This document shows, one piece after another, positions 9,182 to 19,515 of a DNA stretch of 64,000 nucleotides. The stretch's first letter is position 1. Each line of letters begins with the position of its first letter. The DNA lies in NCBI RefSeq assembly GCF_031202265.1, contig NZ_CP100604.1:6678501-6742500 (forward strand). The letters run 5' to 3'. The notes beneath the pieces are model-generated. The model saw only the letters and a program-made list of their open reading frames with translations, searched no databases and was not told where the DNA came from. The stretch is from Bradyrhizobium sp. Ash2021. Lineage in GTDB: Bacteria; Pseudomonadota; Alphaproteobacteria; Rhizobiales; Xanthobacteraceae. Made by a program: the position numbers and the translations under genes.

Positions 9182-9291
9182 GCGAAAGCAGGCATCATGT
9201 TAAAGGTCCCATCAGGCGGTCTCGTCTCCCAGAAGGCTACCTGATCAGAATGCCCCCGGGATCTTCCTTCCAAGTGCATGCTCTCTCGAGG

Positions 9292-9323
9292 ATTGGGCCG
9301 CTTCAACGAGCGGCCCAATTTTT
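9292..9323 (+). terminator. Rho-independent terminator downstream of the porin tail
   Basis: An 11-bp perfect stem (ATTGGGCCGCT / AGCGGCCCAAT, 9292-9302 and 9309-9319) with a six-base loop, followed by a T run. Confidence 0.85.
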
Positions 9324-9508
9324 AGGTGGCACGACATTGGAATGATGGTGGAGAACTCGCTTTTCATCTTCTCCACCCAAACTCGTCATGACGAGTATCG
9401 TTGTGTGTGTGCCAAGGCGTTGGTGCACTTTCCGATAGTGACGGTGCAGCCGGGGATCTGATAGAGGATTGCCCGTCTATTTTGGTCTTCCCGATGCCGC
9501 ACAAGCAT

Positions 9509-10066
9509 AATGACGAACGCGGTTCACAAAATCCCGAAGCTGTCGTTCAAGGTCGAGAACTGGTCGGACTAGCGGGACTGCGTCGGCGAGGCAGCCTGAC
9601 TTTATGGATCGGGACGGCCAATGGCTGGAAGCCAAGCATTGCGCGAAATCGCGGAGGAAATAAATAGCGCAAGTTGTGCCTGGCCGCCGATGCCGGCAAT
9701 GGCCCGATCGTCGCGCCCCACCTACCAGACGATCGCAGCGCACGGCGACGGCATCGAAGTGATCATTCCACCGCCCTCGACGGCCATGCCCAGTGGTGGG
9801 CTGGACCCACCCTCCCAGCATGATCGCCATCTGGCGACGATCAAAGAACAGGGGCGGCTGGCTTGGCAGGTCGCCACAGACTATACGGCCAACGCTCCGT
9901 CGTCGAAACGACAATGGGTCGATACAAGGCGCTCATCGGACCTCGGCTGCGGGCACGCAGATTCGCCGCCGAGCAGACCGAGGCCGCTATCGGCGTAGCC
10001 GTCTTGAACCGGATGTTGGAGGCCGGACGCCCGAAATCCATCCGCCGCCAGCAAGCAATCGCATAA
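9509..10066 (+). pseudogene. IS5-family transposase remnant
   Basis: A mosaic of three frames. The N-terminus starts at the ATG at 9509 (MTNAVHKIPKLSFKVENW), shifts frame into LRRRGSLTLWI, and then has a large internal deletion. The C-terminal part reads PTYQTIAAHGDGIEVIIPP and finally SVVETTMGRYKALIGPRL through AIGVAVLNRM. These are IS5-type DDE motifs, the last containing the catalytic glutamate. With several frameshifts and most of the core missing it cannot be functional. Confidence 0.7.
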
Positions 10067-10139
10067 AGCCCGCTCGGGTTGGGGGGAAACTCGCTCTCGA
10101 TCCATCGAGTGCACCAACGCCCTGTGCAGAGGTACTAAT

Positions 10140-11780
10140 TTAATCCATGGCCAGCTTGCGGTATCCGTCCGCCACTACGGCTTCGCATAGCTCGCGAAAA
10201 GTGGGATGGCTACCGCCGTAGCGCAGGATCCTGCGGGTCTCCCTGCCTGGGACGTTGCGGTTTACGCCGGTTCCCCAGGAGTCGACCTCGTTGGACAGCA
10301 AGCTCTCGCCTACCGATTTGACGTGATCGGTCCATTCGGCCACTGCGGCGGGAGTGGGTTCGACGCGCGTCAGGCCACGTTCCTGCGCGTAGCCGATCAG
10401 GCGGGTCACCCAATTGACACTGTATTCGGAGGCGCGCGGAAAGTTGCCTACCCCGCTATGCGGACCCATCACCATCAGCAAGTTGGGAAAGCCATCGACC
10501 AAGAATCCAAAATAAGTCTGCGGCCCATCCTTCCACTTGTCTACCAGGGATACGCCGCCGACCCCGCGGAGGTCGATCCGATCGAAGCTGCCCGTATACG
10601 AGTCGAATCCGGTCGCGTAGACGATGATATCGAACTCATATTCCGCGCTGCGCGTCTTGATGCCGGTCGGCGTGATACGCTCGATCGGCATCTCGTTGAG
10701 ATCGATGAGTTCAACGTTGGGCTGGTTGTAGACCTCGTAATAGTTCGTCTCAAGCGGTACGCGGCGGGTACCGAAGCCATGGTTTTTGGGGATCAGCATC
10801 TCGGCCACGACGGGATCCTTGACGCGTTGGCGGATCTTGCGGGCGACAAAATCCGAGACCAACGCGTTTACTTTGCGATCGACCAGGATGTCGCGGAAGT
10901 TCGCCACCCAGAATCCGTGACCGGGTTCATCGTAGAGCTTCTCCCAAAACGCCTCGCGTTCCTCGGGAGTGACCTCGGAGCTGGCGCGCGGGTCCGGGAG
11001 ATGGATCATACAGCCGGCGGTCGCTTGGCAGCGCGCGTAGATCTCGGGATAGCGGGCCCGAATCCGCTCCATCTCTTCATCGCTGATCTTTTGGTTGTGC
11101 AGGGGTAGGCACCAGTTGGGGGTGCGCTGAAACACGGTCAGGTGGGCGACGGTCTTGGCCACTTCCTGAACGACCTGTACTCCGGTCGCACCAGTGCCGA
11201 TCACTGCGACGCGCTTGCCCTTGAAGTCCACCGGCTCCTTAGGCCATTGATTGGTGTGATAGGACCGCCCCTTGAAGGTGTCGATACCCGCGATTGCCGG
11301 CAAGGTTGCCGCAGAGAGTATACCAATGGCCGTGATCAGGAAGCGGGCGCTGCAGCGGCTTCCATCCTCCAGCGTGATCTCCCAAGCACGTGTTCCTTCC
11401 TGATAGTACGCCGAAACGACGCGACTGTTGAACTGAATGTCGCGACGCAAGTCGAACTTGTCAGCGACATAGTTGAGATAGCGCTCCGTCTCGGGCTGCG
11501 CCGCGAAATGCTCTGCCCACTTCCACTCCTCGAGCACTTCCTTTGAAAAGAAGTAGCCGTAACTGTAGCTCTCGCTATCGAAGCGGGCGCCTGGATAGCG
11601 ACTCCAGTACCAGGTGCCGCCGACATTGGAGCCGGCCTCGAACACCCTCACCTTGAGCCCTAGCTCGCGCAACTTGTAGAGCTGATACAGACCGGAAACG
11701 CCGGCGCCGATGACAACCGCATCAAAATCCACGACCATCTCTGCCCTCGGCTTGCGGGCGACCGCTTGTGACGCAGCCAT
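10140..11780 (-). CDS. Baeyer-Villiger / flavin-containing monooxygenase
   Basis: A 546-residue class B flavoprotein monooxygenase that inserts oxygen next to a ketone to give an ester or lactone using FAD, NADPH and O2. Two Rossmann motifs are visible, GAGVSG near residue 26 for FAD and GTGATG near residue 196 for NADPH. Between them lies FKGRSYHTNQWP, which matches the type I Baeyer-Villiger fingerprint FxGxxxHxxxW. Length and layout are those of cyclohexanone, phenylacetone and steroid monooxygenases. A short-chain dehydrogenase lies upstream in the same direction (76-bp gap) and an alpha/beta hydrolase lies nearby. The substrate is not predictable from sequence alone. Confidence 0.9.
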   Translation of the reverse strand: MAASQAVARKPRAEMVVDFDAVVIGAGVSGLYQLYKLRELGLKVRVFEAGSNVGGTWYWSRYPGARFDSESYSYGYFFSKEVLEEWKWAEHFAAQPETERYLNYVADKFDLRRDIQFNSRVVSAYYQEGTRAWEITLEDGSRCSARFLITAIGILSAATLPAIAGIDTFKGRSYHTNQWPKEPVDFKGKRVAVIGTGATGVQVVQEVAKTVAHLTVFQRTPNWCLPLHNQKISDEEMERIRARYPEIYARCQATAGCMIHLPDPRASSEVTPEEREAFWEKLYDEPGHGFWVANFRDILVDRKVNALVSDFVARKIRQRVKDPVVAEMLIPKNHGFGTRRVPLETNYYEVYNQPNVELIDLNEMPIERITPTGIKTRSAEYEFDIIVYATGFDSYTGSFDRIDLRGVGGVSLVDKWKDGPQTYFGFLVDGFPNLLMVMGPHSGVGNFPRASEYSVNWVTRLIGYAQERGLTRVEPTPAAVAEWTDHVKSVGESLLSNEVDSWGTGVNRNVPGRETRRILRYGGSHPTFRELCEAVVADGYRKLAMD

Positions 11781-11856
11781 GCTCTGCTCTCCTCCTCGAA
11801 GTTACGCGTTTATTAAATGGATACATCAGATGACGCACGACCGAGTCGGCGTCATC

Positions 11857-12660
11857 TCATCCGGCTGTCCTCCCGCCATCGATCACCAGCTCGCTGCCGG
11901 TGACGTAGCTCGAAAGGTCGGAGGCGAGATAGAGCACGCCATTGGCGATGTCCTGGGCCTGCCCGGCGCGCGCCAGCGGCACCACCGCCTTCGCCCAGAG
12001 CGAAGGCAGCGGCACCACCGCCTTCGCCCAGAGCGAAGCGTTGTGGCCGACCGCGCTGCCGGTCGGCATTTTGTCCCAGAGCGGCGTGTCGATGATCCCA
12101 GGATGGACCGAATTGACGCGGATATTGACGCCCATCGCCGCGCATTCCATTGCCGCCGCCTTCGCGAACAGGCGGACGCCGCCCTTGCTCGCGCAATAGC
12201 TGGCGAACCCGGACGAGCCGCGGAGCCCGGCGACGGAAGAGGTGATGATGATCGAGCCGCCGCCGGTCTTGGCCATGGCCGGGATGGCGAATTTCACCGA
12301 CATGAAGACGCCGTCGAGATTGATCGCGGTCTGCCGCCGCCAATCGGCCAGCGACATCTCGACGATCGGCCCGCCCATGCAGACCCCGGCATTCGCCACC
12401 ATGATGTCGAGCCGCCCGTAACGGCCGAGGGCCGCCTCAACGATCTCCGGCCAAGCCAACTCGTCGGTGACGTCCTGGTGACGGAAGAAGGCCTCGCCGC
12501 CCGCCGCCTCGATCCTGGCGACGACCTCAGCGCCGAGCGCATCGCCGATATCGGTGACCAGCACCTTGGCGCCCTCGCGCGCCAGTGTTTCCACCGACGC
12601 CGCGCCGATTCCCGAGGCACCGCCGGTGACGATCGCGACCTTGCCCGCGACCTGACCCAT
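11857..12660 (-). CDS. Short-chain dehydrogenase/reductase (alcohol to ketone)
   Basis: A 267-residue classical SDR. The start at 12660 is chosen over 12720 because GGGAGGGAAAT precedes it and homology begins at MGQVAGKVAIVTGG. The cofactor motif TGGASGIG, the NAG motif (VANAG), the catalytic serine (TSSVAG) and the YCASK tetrad are intact. Directly upstream of the BVMO gene, it would supply the ketone from a secondary alcohol. An 11-codon tandem duplication (SLWAKAVVPL repeated) sits in the C-terminal substrate loop, which is odd and may alter or damage specificity. Confidence 0.88.
   Translation of the reverse strand: MGQVAGKVAIVTGGASGIGAASVETLAREGAKVLVTDIGDALGAEVVARIEAAGGEAFFRHQDVTDELAWPEIVEAALGRYGRLDIMVANAGVCMGGPIVEMSLADWRRQTAINLDGVFMSVKFAIPAMAKTGGGSIIITSSVAGLRGSSGFASYCASKGGVRLFAKAAAMECAAMGVNIRVNSVHPGIIDTPLWDKMPTGSAVGHNASLWAKAVVPLPSLWAKAVVPLARAGQAQDIANGVLYLASDLSSYVTGSELVIDGGRTAG
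11974..12039. repeat. 33-bp in-frame tandem duplication inside the SDR gene
   Basis: Two adjacent 33-bp copies, 11974-12006 and 12007-12039, each beginning CAGCGGCACCACCGCC. They encode a duplicated 11-residue block after residue 200, before RAGQAQDIANG. Confidence 0.9.
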
Positions 12661-12840
12661 ATTTCCCTCCCTCGACCGCCCCACCGGCACCCATTCTTCG
12701 TGGCTGCGCACGTTCGGCAACTCAATTCAGCCGAACAGACCACGACTTTATCGAAGGACCCAGGCGCAGGACAATCAAGGAATCCGGTCAGGAGTTTCTC
12801 GATTCAAGCAACAATTAAGCTCATGATTTGCTTGGTCATC

Positions 12841-12860
12841 GCAGTACTGTGCAGTACTGT
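12841..12860. promoter_or_regulatory. Tandem palindromic decamers between divergent SDR genes
   Basis: GCAGTACTGT occurs twice back to back, each containing the palindrome CAGTACTG. The site lies in the 478-bp gene-free gap between the minus-strand SDR (12660) and the plus-strand SDR pseudogene (13139), which otherwise shows no gene. It could be a repressor operator (TetR or MarR type). No regulator gene is nearby. Confidence 0.35.
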
Positions 12861-13138
12861 CTGCAAGCATGTCTGGCGAGGCAACGCTCGCGCAATTCGT
12901 CAGCTTATCGTCAAGCTGCCCGCAACAACTAAAGGCACTCGGCTTGTGAACGCCGAGGATAATGTGCGCCTTATTCGTCACCCACTGCTGTCGGCGGAAC
13001 GCTTGAAGGCGCTTCGCATGCGAAAACCGTCGATCATCCGCTCGGTTGCCTGGGTGACCAACCCATGTCGCCTGTTTCAGCGGCAATCTCGGCGCACCGT
13101 CATTCAATGTCCGGCTCATCGAGAAAGAACGACTCGAT

Positions 13139-13883
13139 ATGGATAAAGCTGGCCAAGGCGTGTTGGGCGGCAAAGTGGCTCTGGTGACAGGCGCCGCTGG
13201 GGAAATCGGAGCGGCAACGGTCGGGCTCCTGGCCGAGCGTGGCTCCCGCATCGTCGCGATTGACTGCGATTGCAGAAGGGTTGAAGCGCGCGGTCGGGGC
13301 GCTCATGGCATCCGCCGAGACGTCACCCGTGAAGACGACGTCGCCGCCTATGCGCCAAACGACGGACCGGGCAGCCTGCACATCTTCTTCAACAACGCCG
13401 GCATCGAAGGAGACGTCGCGGCGATTCCCGACTACCCGCTGGAGGCGTTTCGCCGGGTGCTCGATGTCAATGTGGTCGGTGTGTTCCTCGGCATGAAATA
13501 TGTGATCCCGGTGATGACCGGGCAGGATGCCGGCAGCATCATCAACACCGCTTCGATCGCGGGCCTGATCGGCAGTTCCCATATCGTTGTTCACAGCGCC
13601 AGCAAGAATGCAGTCATCGGCCTGACCAAGAGCGCGACGCTCGAGTGCGCCAACACCCAGGTGCGCGTCGGGATTGATCGACAGCCGCATGCTGTCGTCG
13701 ATCATCGATGGCCGTAACAACGGCAAGCCGGTGCCGATGGAACAAACCGTCGAGCGCATCCCGGCGCGCCGGCTCGGACTCGCAACGGCAGTCGCAGCCG
13801 TCGTCGCTTTTCTCGCTTCCGACGACGCGCGCTATGTGTCGGGATCGTCCTATCCCGTGGATGGCGGCCGCACCGCGGGCTGA
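13139..13883 (+). pseudogene. Second short-chain dehydrogenase, inactivated
   Basis: An SDR with the cofactor motif TGAAGEIG and FNNAGIEGD, and homology continuing to the very end (YVSGSSYPVDGGRTAG). The frame breaks near 13661-13672, where the usual residues after VRV are missing and the reading frame shifts, consistent with loss of roughly 13-14 bases. In addition the catalytic tyrosine of the Y-S-A-S-K motif is histidine (VVHSASK; codon CAC at 13592). Either change alone should abolish activity. Confidence 0.8.
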
Positions 13884-13942
13884 CGCCCCCCAATCAAACC
13901 ACAAGCGATGCAACGCGCTCAAATCAAGACGGAGACATTGAC

Positions 13943-14890
13943 ATGCCAGTTACGCTCGATCCCGAAGCCGCTGCCGTGCTCCAGGCATTTCGCGAGGCCG
14001 GCCGCCCAGCCTACGAAACACTGACCCCACCGGAAGCCCGCGACTCCTATATGGCAGCCCGTGTCGTCACCAACCCCGAACCGCCGCCGATCGCGTCAGC
14101 AGAAACGCTCGCGATCCCCGGACCAGCCGGCCCCATCCCTGCCCGCCTCTACAAACCGCGGACACTGCGGCAAACCGCCGGCCTGTCGCCCTGCCTTGTG
14201 TTCTTCCACGGCGGCGGCTGGGTGATCGGCAACCTCGAGTCGCACGACGTGATGTGCAGGACGCTGGCCCATGAGGCCCAGTTGTTAGTGATCTCGGTCG
14301 ATTACCGCCTGGCACCCGAACACAAGTTTCCCGCTGCAGCCGATGACGCCATCGCCGCGACCGTCTGGATCGCCAAGAATGCCACGCAACTTGGGATCGA
14401 TACGGCCCAGCTATTTGTCGGCGGCGACAGCGCCGGCGGCAACCTCGCTGCCATCGTCGCCATCACCGCGCGCGAGGCCGGCCCAAAACTCGCCGGCCAG
14501 GTGCTGATCTATCCCGCCACCGACTTCGCCATGACCCATCCCTCCCATAGCGAGCCGGAGACCGACTGTCTGCTGACACACTCCGTGATCCGCTGGTTCC
14601 GCGACCACTATCTAAACAGCGCCGCGGACATCAACAATTGGCGCGCCTCGCCGGCCCGGATCAAAACCTTTGCCGGCCTGCCGCCGGCCTTTGTCCTGAC
14701 TGCCGGCGCCGACCCGTTGCGCGATGAAGGCAACGAATTTGCCAAGCGTCTGAGCGAGGCCGACGTTCCGGTGACGTATCGGACTTACCCCGGTCAGTTT
14801 CACGGGTTCATCACCATGGGCAAACTGTTGCCCAAGGCACATGTCGCGATTGCCGAAATCAGCAGTTGGCTGAAGGCGCCACCGACCTGA
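13943..14890 (+). CDS. HSL-family alpha/beta hydrolase (esterase/lactonase)
   Basis: A 315-residue hormone-sensitive-lipase family hydrolase. It shows the oxyanion HGGGW motif near residue 93, the nucleophile elbow GDSAGGN, the acid in ADPLRDEG and the histidine in QFHGF. The start at 13943 follows GGAGAC. No signal peptide is seen, so it is probably cytoplasmic. Next to a BVMO and an SDR it plausibly hydrolyses the ester or lactone made by the BVMO. It is only about 60 bp after the dead SDR, so the two were probably co-transcribed. Confidence 0.88.
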   Translation: MPVTLDPEAAAVLQAFREAGRPAYETLTPPEARDSYMAARVVTNPEPPPIASAETLAIPGPAGPIPARLYKPRTLRQTAGLSPCLVFFHGGGWVIGNLESHDVMCRTLAHEAQLLVISVDYRLAPEHKFPAAADDAIAATVWIAKNATQLGIDTAQLFVGGDSAGGNLAAIVAITAREAGPKLAGQVLIYPATDFAMTHPSHSEPETDCLLTHSVIRWFRDHYLNSAADINNWRASPARIKTFAGLPPAFVLTAGADPLRDEGNEFAKRLSEADVPVTYRTYPGQFHGFITMGKLLPKAHVAIAEISSWLKAPPT

Positions 14891-14993
14891 CTGAGACGCA
14901 ACGCCGAGCCACCCCGGCGCCGGCCTCATCTGCAGTTTTTCATGTTGCAGACCAGCGCTTTGCATAGAAAGCTGGCTGAAAGCGCCAAGACCA

Positions 14994-15175
14994 GCGAGGA
15001 TAGTCTCGGACTCCGGCGCGGCGGCAGGTCCAGTCGGGCCGGACGGGACGGTCGAGATCGAGTTTGCGGCCGGCGCTCGGATGCGGATCACGGGCGCGGT
15101 CGACGCGGCGACGCTGAAGGCCGCGGTCGCGGCACTGGCTGATGGGCGACCGCGATGATTCCCGTTCCCGCTAAC
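14994..15175 (+). pseudogene. IS66-family remnant (end of TnpA, start of TnpB)
   Basis: One frame reads VEIEFAAGARMRITGAVD and continues to ALADGRPR, the usual C-terminus of an IS66 accessory protein. Its stop overlaps an ATG at 15155 that begins MIPVPA, the usual TnpB start, but homology ends after a few codons. It occupies most of the 318-bp gap between the hydrolase and the chemoreceptor. Confidence 0.5.
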
Positions 15176-15208
15176 CCGCCGTACGAACTGCGCGTCTCGC
15201 CCTTTGCG

Positions 15209-17317
15209 TCAGGCTGCCCGGACCGTTGTCAGGAAATTCTCGACTTCGATCTTCAGTCTTACGCTGTCGCTCGATAGCGTTTGCGCAGATGCAAGCACCT
15301 GACTTGACGCCGAACCTGTTTCGGTCGCACCGCGCTGCACGTCGGAGATACTCGAAGCCACCTGCTGGGTGCCTTGCGCCGCCTGCATGACGTTGTGGGC
15401 AATCTCCTGGGTGGCCGCCCCCTGTTCTTCAACGGCGGATGCGATGGTTGACGAGATTTCAGAGATCCGGCCGATGGTTCCGGTGATCTCCTTGATCGCG
15501 ATTACGGAGTCCTGGGTCGCCGCCTGGATGCCCACGATCTGGTGACCGATCTCGCCGGTCGCCTTCGCGGTTTGCTCGGCGAGCACCTTGACCTCGGATG
15601 CGACCACCGCGAAGCCGCGCCCTGCCTCTCCGGTACGTGCCGCTTCGATAGTCGCATTCAGGGCCAGAAGGTTGGTCTGTCCGGCGATAGTGTTGATCAG
15701 CTCCACAACTGCGCCGATGCGACTCGCCGCCTGCGACAATGCATTGACGCGATCGTTGGTCCTTTGCGCCTGTTCTACCGCCGCACCGGCAATCCTGGCA
15801 GCTTCTTGCACCTGCCGACTGATCTCGGTGACCGAGGCGCTCATCTCTTCGCTGGCGGAAGCGACCGACTGAACGTTAACGGATGCCTCCTCGGAAGCGG
15901 CGGAGACCATAGTGGATAGCTCCTGCGTGCTGTCGGCGGTCTTGGTCAGCGTTTTGGCCGCGGCCTCCAGCTCGGTCGAGGACGATGACAGCGTCTCGAT
16001 GATTTTCCCAACGGCGTTCTCGAACTGACTGGCCAGCGCGTGCATGTCCGCCTTACGCTGGGCAGCGGCTCTGGCCTCCGATTGCGCCCGTTCGGCGCGC
16101 AGGCGGTCCGCTTCGATCATGTTGTCCTTAAAAACTTGGACGGCGCCAGCCATCTCGCCGATCTCGTCGTAACGTCCGCCCCCGGGCACGACGGTGGACG
16201 TATCGCCGCCGGCTAGTTTGCCCATGGCGGCGGTCATCCCCTGGATCGGTGTTGCGATCGCGCGCGCCGTGAACACTGCAATCAGCGCGCTGAGGCCCAG
16301 TCCTGCCGCAAGCAATTCCCACAGAACCATTGTGAGGACCGATATGCTCGCTTCCACCTCGTGTTCCTCTTCGGAGAGCATCCTCTTCTGGTTCGTCTTG
16401 ATGCCTCCTGAGCGGGTGCCGTCGGGGCCTTTAGGTCCATCCAGCAAATCCACAATCTTGAGCGCGCGCGGCGCTGCTTCCGTGACGAGAATCTCGACGG
16501 GAGCATTCCAGCCCGAGGACTCCCGGAGCACGAATATCTTTTCGTACAGCGCCGCGAATTCGCCACGTGCCCTCGTCATATTGTCGAAAGACGCCAGTTG
16601 TGAGGTGGTGAGGAGCGACTTTTGCGCGCTCACCGCGGCAAAGCCTTTTTCGAAGAGCTCCCACGGTCTGACGAATTTCTCCTTGTCTGTCTTATCACCT
16701 GACAACAGACACATGCGGAGCTGAGCTGTAGCGGCGGCGAAATTGCCGCGTGTGTCCGCCATCGCCCTGAGCAATCTCTTCCGATCTGCTGTCGCCTCCA
16801 GGCTTTCCTCCTCGTTGATCATCCTGGTGATCTCCGAAAATATCATCTCGGCGCGCGGGCTCGCTTCGGTAATCAGGAGCTTCGTCGCGGGGTATGCATC
16901 GGAGGTGAAGGCGATTACCTCGGCCTTGTCCTGGGCAGCGCGGAACTCCGCGAGCAGGACTTTGGTCTCGGCCCATTTCCGCTTGTTCTCGGGGTTCGTG
17001 AAATGCGTCGACTGCTCGTCGAAGGCGGCCACGGTGGCCGCCATCTCCTTCCACATCGCTATGCGATCGAGCTTACCTTGCGGATTTCCCGTCAACAGGT
17101 AGCCGCGGAGCGTCGCTAGAGTGGAATAGAGATTGCCAGCCAATTCCGTGCTTGCGAGCGCCGCGGGCGTACGCAGATTCACCATGCGACTGACGATCGT
17201 GGAAACTCCACCAACAGCAAAAACCGTATATCCGACCGCAAGCGCAAAGATTGCGCATACGGCAACAAAACCGGCAATTAGCCGGCCACGAATGCGTAAA
17301 TTCAATTTGAAAGACAT
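15209..17317 (-). CDS. Methyl-accepting chemotaxis protein
   Basis: A 702-residue transmembrane chemoreceptor. The start is placed at 17317 ([13 protein letters not shown]), just before the first membrane helix at about residues 12-35. A long helical periplasmic sensor domain follows, with repeated TR(A/G)xFAxxY-like segments. A second membrane helix ([15 protein letters not shown]) is near residue 335, then a HAMP domain and the cytoplasmic signalling hairpin with [20 protein letters not shown] at its tip. No NWETF-type CheR tether is present at the C-terminus. The ligand is unknown. Location between catabolic clusters suggests taxis towards an aromatic or alicyclic compound. Confidence 0.92.
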   Translation of the reverse strand: MSFKLNLRIRGRLIAGFVAVCAIFALAVGYTVFAVGGVSTIVSRMVNLRTPAALASTELAGNLYSTLATLRGYLLTGNPQGKLDRIAMWKEMAATVAAFDEQSTHFTNPENKRKWAETKVLLAEFRAAQDKAEVIAFTSDAYPATKLLITEASPRAEMIFSEITRMINEEESLEATADRKRLLRAMADTRGNFAAATAQLRMCLLSGDKTDKEKFVRPWELFEKGFAAVSAQKSLLTTSQLASFDNMTRARGEFAALYEKIFVLRESSGWNAPVEILVTEAAPRALKIVDLLDGPKGPDGTRSGGIKTNQKRMLSEEEHEVEASISVLTMVLWELLAAGLGLSALIAVFTARAIATPIQGMTAAMGKLAGGDTSTVVPGGGRYDEIGEMAGAVQVFKDNMIEADRLRAERAQSEARAAAQRKADMHALASQFENAVGKIIETLSSSSTELEAAAKTLTKTADSTQELSTMVSAASEEASVNVQSVASASEEMSASVTEISRQVQEAARIAGAAVEQAQRTNDRVNALSQAASRIGAVVELINTIAGQTNLLALNATIEAARTGEAGRGFAVVASEVKVLAEQTAKATGEIGHQIVGIQAATQDSVIAIKEITGTIGRISEISSTIASAVEEQGAATQEIAHNVMQAAQGTQQVASSISDVQRGATETGSASSQVLASAQTLSSDSVRLKIEVENFLTTVRAA

Positions 17318-17533
17318 GAGTGGACTCCGCGGAGTGGACCTATTGCAGTTATTGGCAGGATCGATTTGTGTGTGACGCGCTTTGGCGCGGCAGATGGCGA
17401 GGGGGTCGATCGGATTGGGTGCCGGTCCGATCAGGTTCAGCTCAAGCACCTCGCTGGTTGAGCGAGGCGGCGAAGGACGCGCGGCAGGCCGGAAGCGGCC
17501 GCGGCGAGGCACGCTTTTATGGATTTGACCCTA

Positions 17534-17962
<429 letters not shown>

Positions 17963-18032
17963 CTAACTAACTAATCCAAGCTACGGACACGCGACGACGC
18001 GGCCAGCAGAGTTGCCTCCAAGCCATCGCAAT

Positions 18033-18500
18033 TTATTCAAGTCCATAGTGACGGTGGCAGGCTGCGCAAATCCCGTCGAGTTGATCGCTGACCTTCGAGA
18101 TGGATTTCAGGTCATGCGCTTCAGCGGCGCGGTGGGCTTTTTCCGCCGCGTCCGCCAGTTTCTTGACGTAGGAATTCCAGTCCGGATCGCGCGCCCGCTG
18201 CGGAATCATCAGCGCGTTGGTGGCCTCCGCCAGCGTTGCCGCGCCGCTGACGATTTGCTCCCAGTCATAGTCCGATTTAGGGGCAAGATCATGCTCACCC
18301 TTTTCGTCGATCACCACGCCGTTGACTTTCCAGATGATCGCCGCGGCCGGGCTAAGGACATGGTCCACGAAGGTCTTCATATCGACATGAGGTTGGAAGG
18401 GCGATATCGGGGCCGCGTCACCGGATATCGATGGCGATGAGGCCACGCACGCAATGACCAACGCGACAATGGTGGCGGGCAGGAGACGGATGTTGATCAT
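18033..18500 (-). CDS. Exported c-type cytochrome (class II, cytochrome c'-like)
   Basis: A 155-residue protein with an N-terminal signal sequence (hydrophobic LLPATIVALVIACVASS) and a single haem-binding CAACH very near the C-terminus, as in class II cytochromes c. The helical body fits a four-helix bundle. It starts two bases after the stop of the membrane protein gene upstream and closes the five-gene operon 18033-20771. It is probably periplasmic and could accept electrons from, or bind a ligand for, the upstream membrane proteins. The exact role is unknown. Confidence 0.75.
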   Translation of the reverse strand: MINIRLLPATIVALVIACVASSPSISGDAAPISPFQPHVDMKTFVDHVLSPAAAIIWKVNGVVIDEKGEHDLAPKSDYDWEQIVSGAATLAEATNALMIPQRARDPDWNSYVKKLADAAEKAHRAAEAHDLKSISKVSDQLDGICAACHRHYGLE

Positions 18501-18501
18501 G

Positions 18502-19008
18502 TTAACGAACCTGCATTGTAAATCCGATCCAGCGTCCGCAAGTGATGACTGAAATCCACAGCAAAATGGACAATCCTCCCGCCAGCCGCGCCGAAAACGG
18601 CAGCCTTGTCTCGTGCTCCCAGCGCGGCAAATCCCTGGCGCTTATGGCGTGAAAAATCGCCATGTTCAGGCCGGCCACGCAGATAAGAAAGAGCTTGGCG
18701 ACGAAATAGCCGTTGTCCAGGTACTTGGTGGCGTTGGATATGAAGAGCAGGGAGCCCGAGGCAACGGCAATGGCAAACGCGCTCCAGGTGAGAGGCAAAA
18801 TTGCGCTCGTGACACGGCTCACGGACCGATTGATCGAGGCGAGCCCAAGCAATCTCAGATCAACAACGAGAATGGAGCCAACCACCAGGCAGATTGCGAC
18901 CACGTGCACTGATTCAATGAAGGGAAACAGCAGATCGTTCTCGCGAATATCGTCCGCCAGTCCGCTGTCCTCGAAATACGAGATAAATTTCTGAAGCTGC
19001 TGCATCAT
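18502..19008 (-). CDS. DUF6644-like integral membrane protein (second copy)
   Basis: 168 residues with four predicted membrane helices (for example FIESVHVVAICLVVGSILVV, ILPLTWSAFAIAVASGSLLF). The ATG at 19008 overlaps the stop of the preceding gene as ATGA. The family signature of a histidine in the first helix (ESVHVV) and the GRW near the C-terminus is shared with its neighbour 19005-19511, so the two are paralogues. The conserved helix histidines could ligate haem or metal, but that is inference. No characterised relative is known to me. Confidence 0.7.
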   Translation of the reverse strand: MMQQLQKFISYFEDSGLADDIRENDLLFPFIESVHVVAICLVVGSILVVDLRLLGLASINRSVSRVTSAILPLTWSAFAIAVASGSLLFISNATKYLDNGYFVAKLFLICVAGLNMAIFHAISARDLPRWEHETRLPFSARLAGGLSILLWISVITCGRWIGFTMQVR

Positions 19009-19511
19009 CCGGCCTGGGTGTAGGCAATCCATCGTCCGGCGAATAGAATGCCGCACCAGACCAATATCGAGAGGGTCACCGCGAACTGTCCCGCCACCCG
19101 CCACCTTCGATCCTTGTCCCACAAATTCGGCGACGAAGATATCGACCATTGCAGCGCTGCAGTCAGCATGATAGCGACCGCGAGCAGCGACATCTTGAGA
19201 TAGAAAGTAGTATTGACCAGCGAACGCCGGGGCTCGCCGACGATCAGCAGGCCTCCCGTGATCAGGAGGATCAGCAGGATCGGCCAGATGGCCGGCAGGA
19301 AGCGCCGCGCGATTTCGGGCAGCGGGACGTCGCGCTGGAGCAGCCGCCGGATCCGAAGGTCGACGAGGATCGCGGAGGAAAAGACCACGGCAACGCTAAG
19401 AATGTGAATGGTCTGAAGGGTTGGAATGATCCAGACGGCGGTCTGGATTGTATGGCTGAGCGGGGTCGCCGCCAGCCATTTGCAAAATTCGTTCAGGGCG
19501 GCCTCGATCAT
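19005..19511 (-). CDS. DUF6644-like integral membrane protein (first copy)
   Basis: 168 residues and four predicted membrane helices. The first carries IPTLQTIHILSVAVVF, and the end has CGILFAGRWIAYTQ. It starts five bases after the stop of the DUF6152 gene and overlaps the next gene by four bases. It resembles its neighbour in helix spacing, helix-1 histidine and terminal GRW motif. The two copies may form a heterodimer in the inner membrane. Function is unknown. Confidence 0.7.
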   Translation of the reverse strand: MIEAALNEFCKWLAATPLSHTIQTAVWIIPTLQTIHILSVAVVFSSAILVDLRIRRLLQRDVPLPEIARRFLPAIWPILLILLITGGLLIVGEPRRSLVNTTFYLKMSLLAVAIMLTAALQWSISSSPNLWDKDRRWRVAGQFAVTLSILVWCGILFAGRWIAYTQAG

Positions 19512-19515
19512 CACG

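Noticed and set aside
11710..13146. 478-codon plus-strand frame opposite the SDR
   Set aside because: It has no homology and passes through the non-coding gap. It arises from high GC and the tandem repeat.
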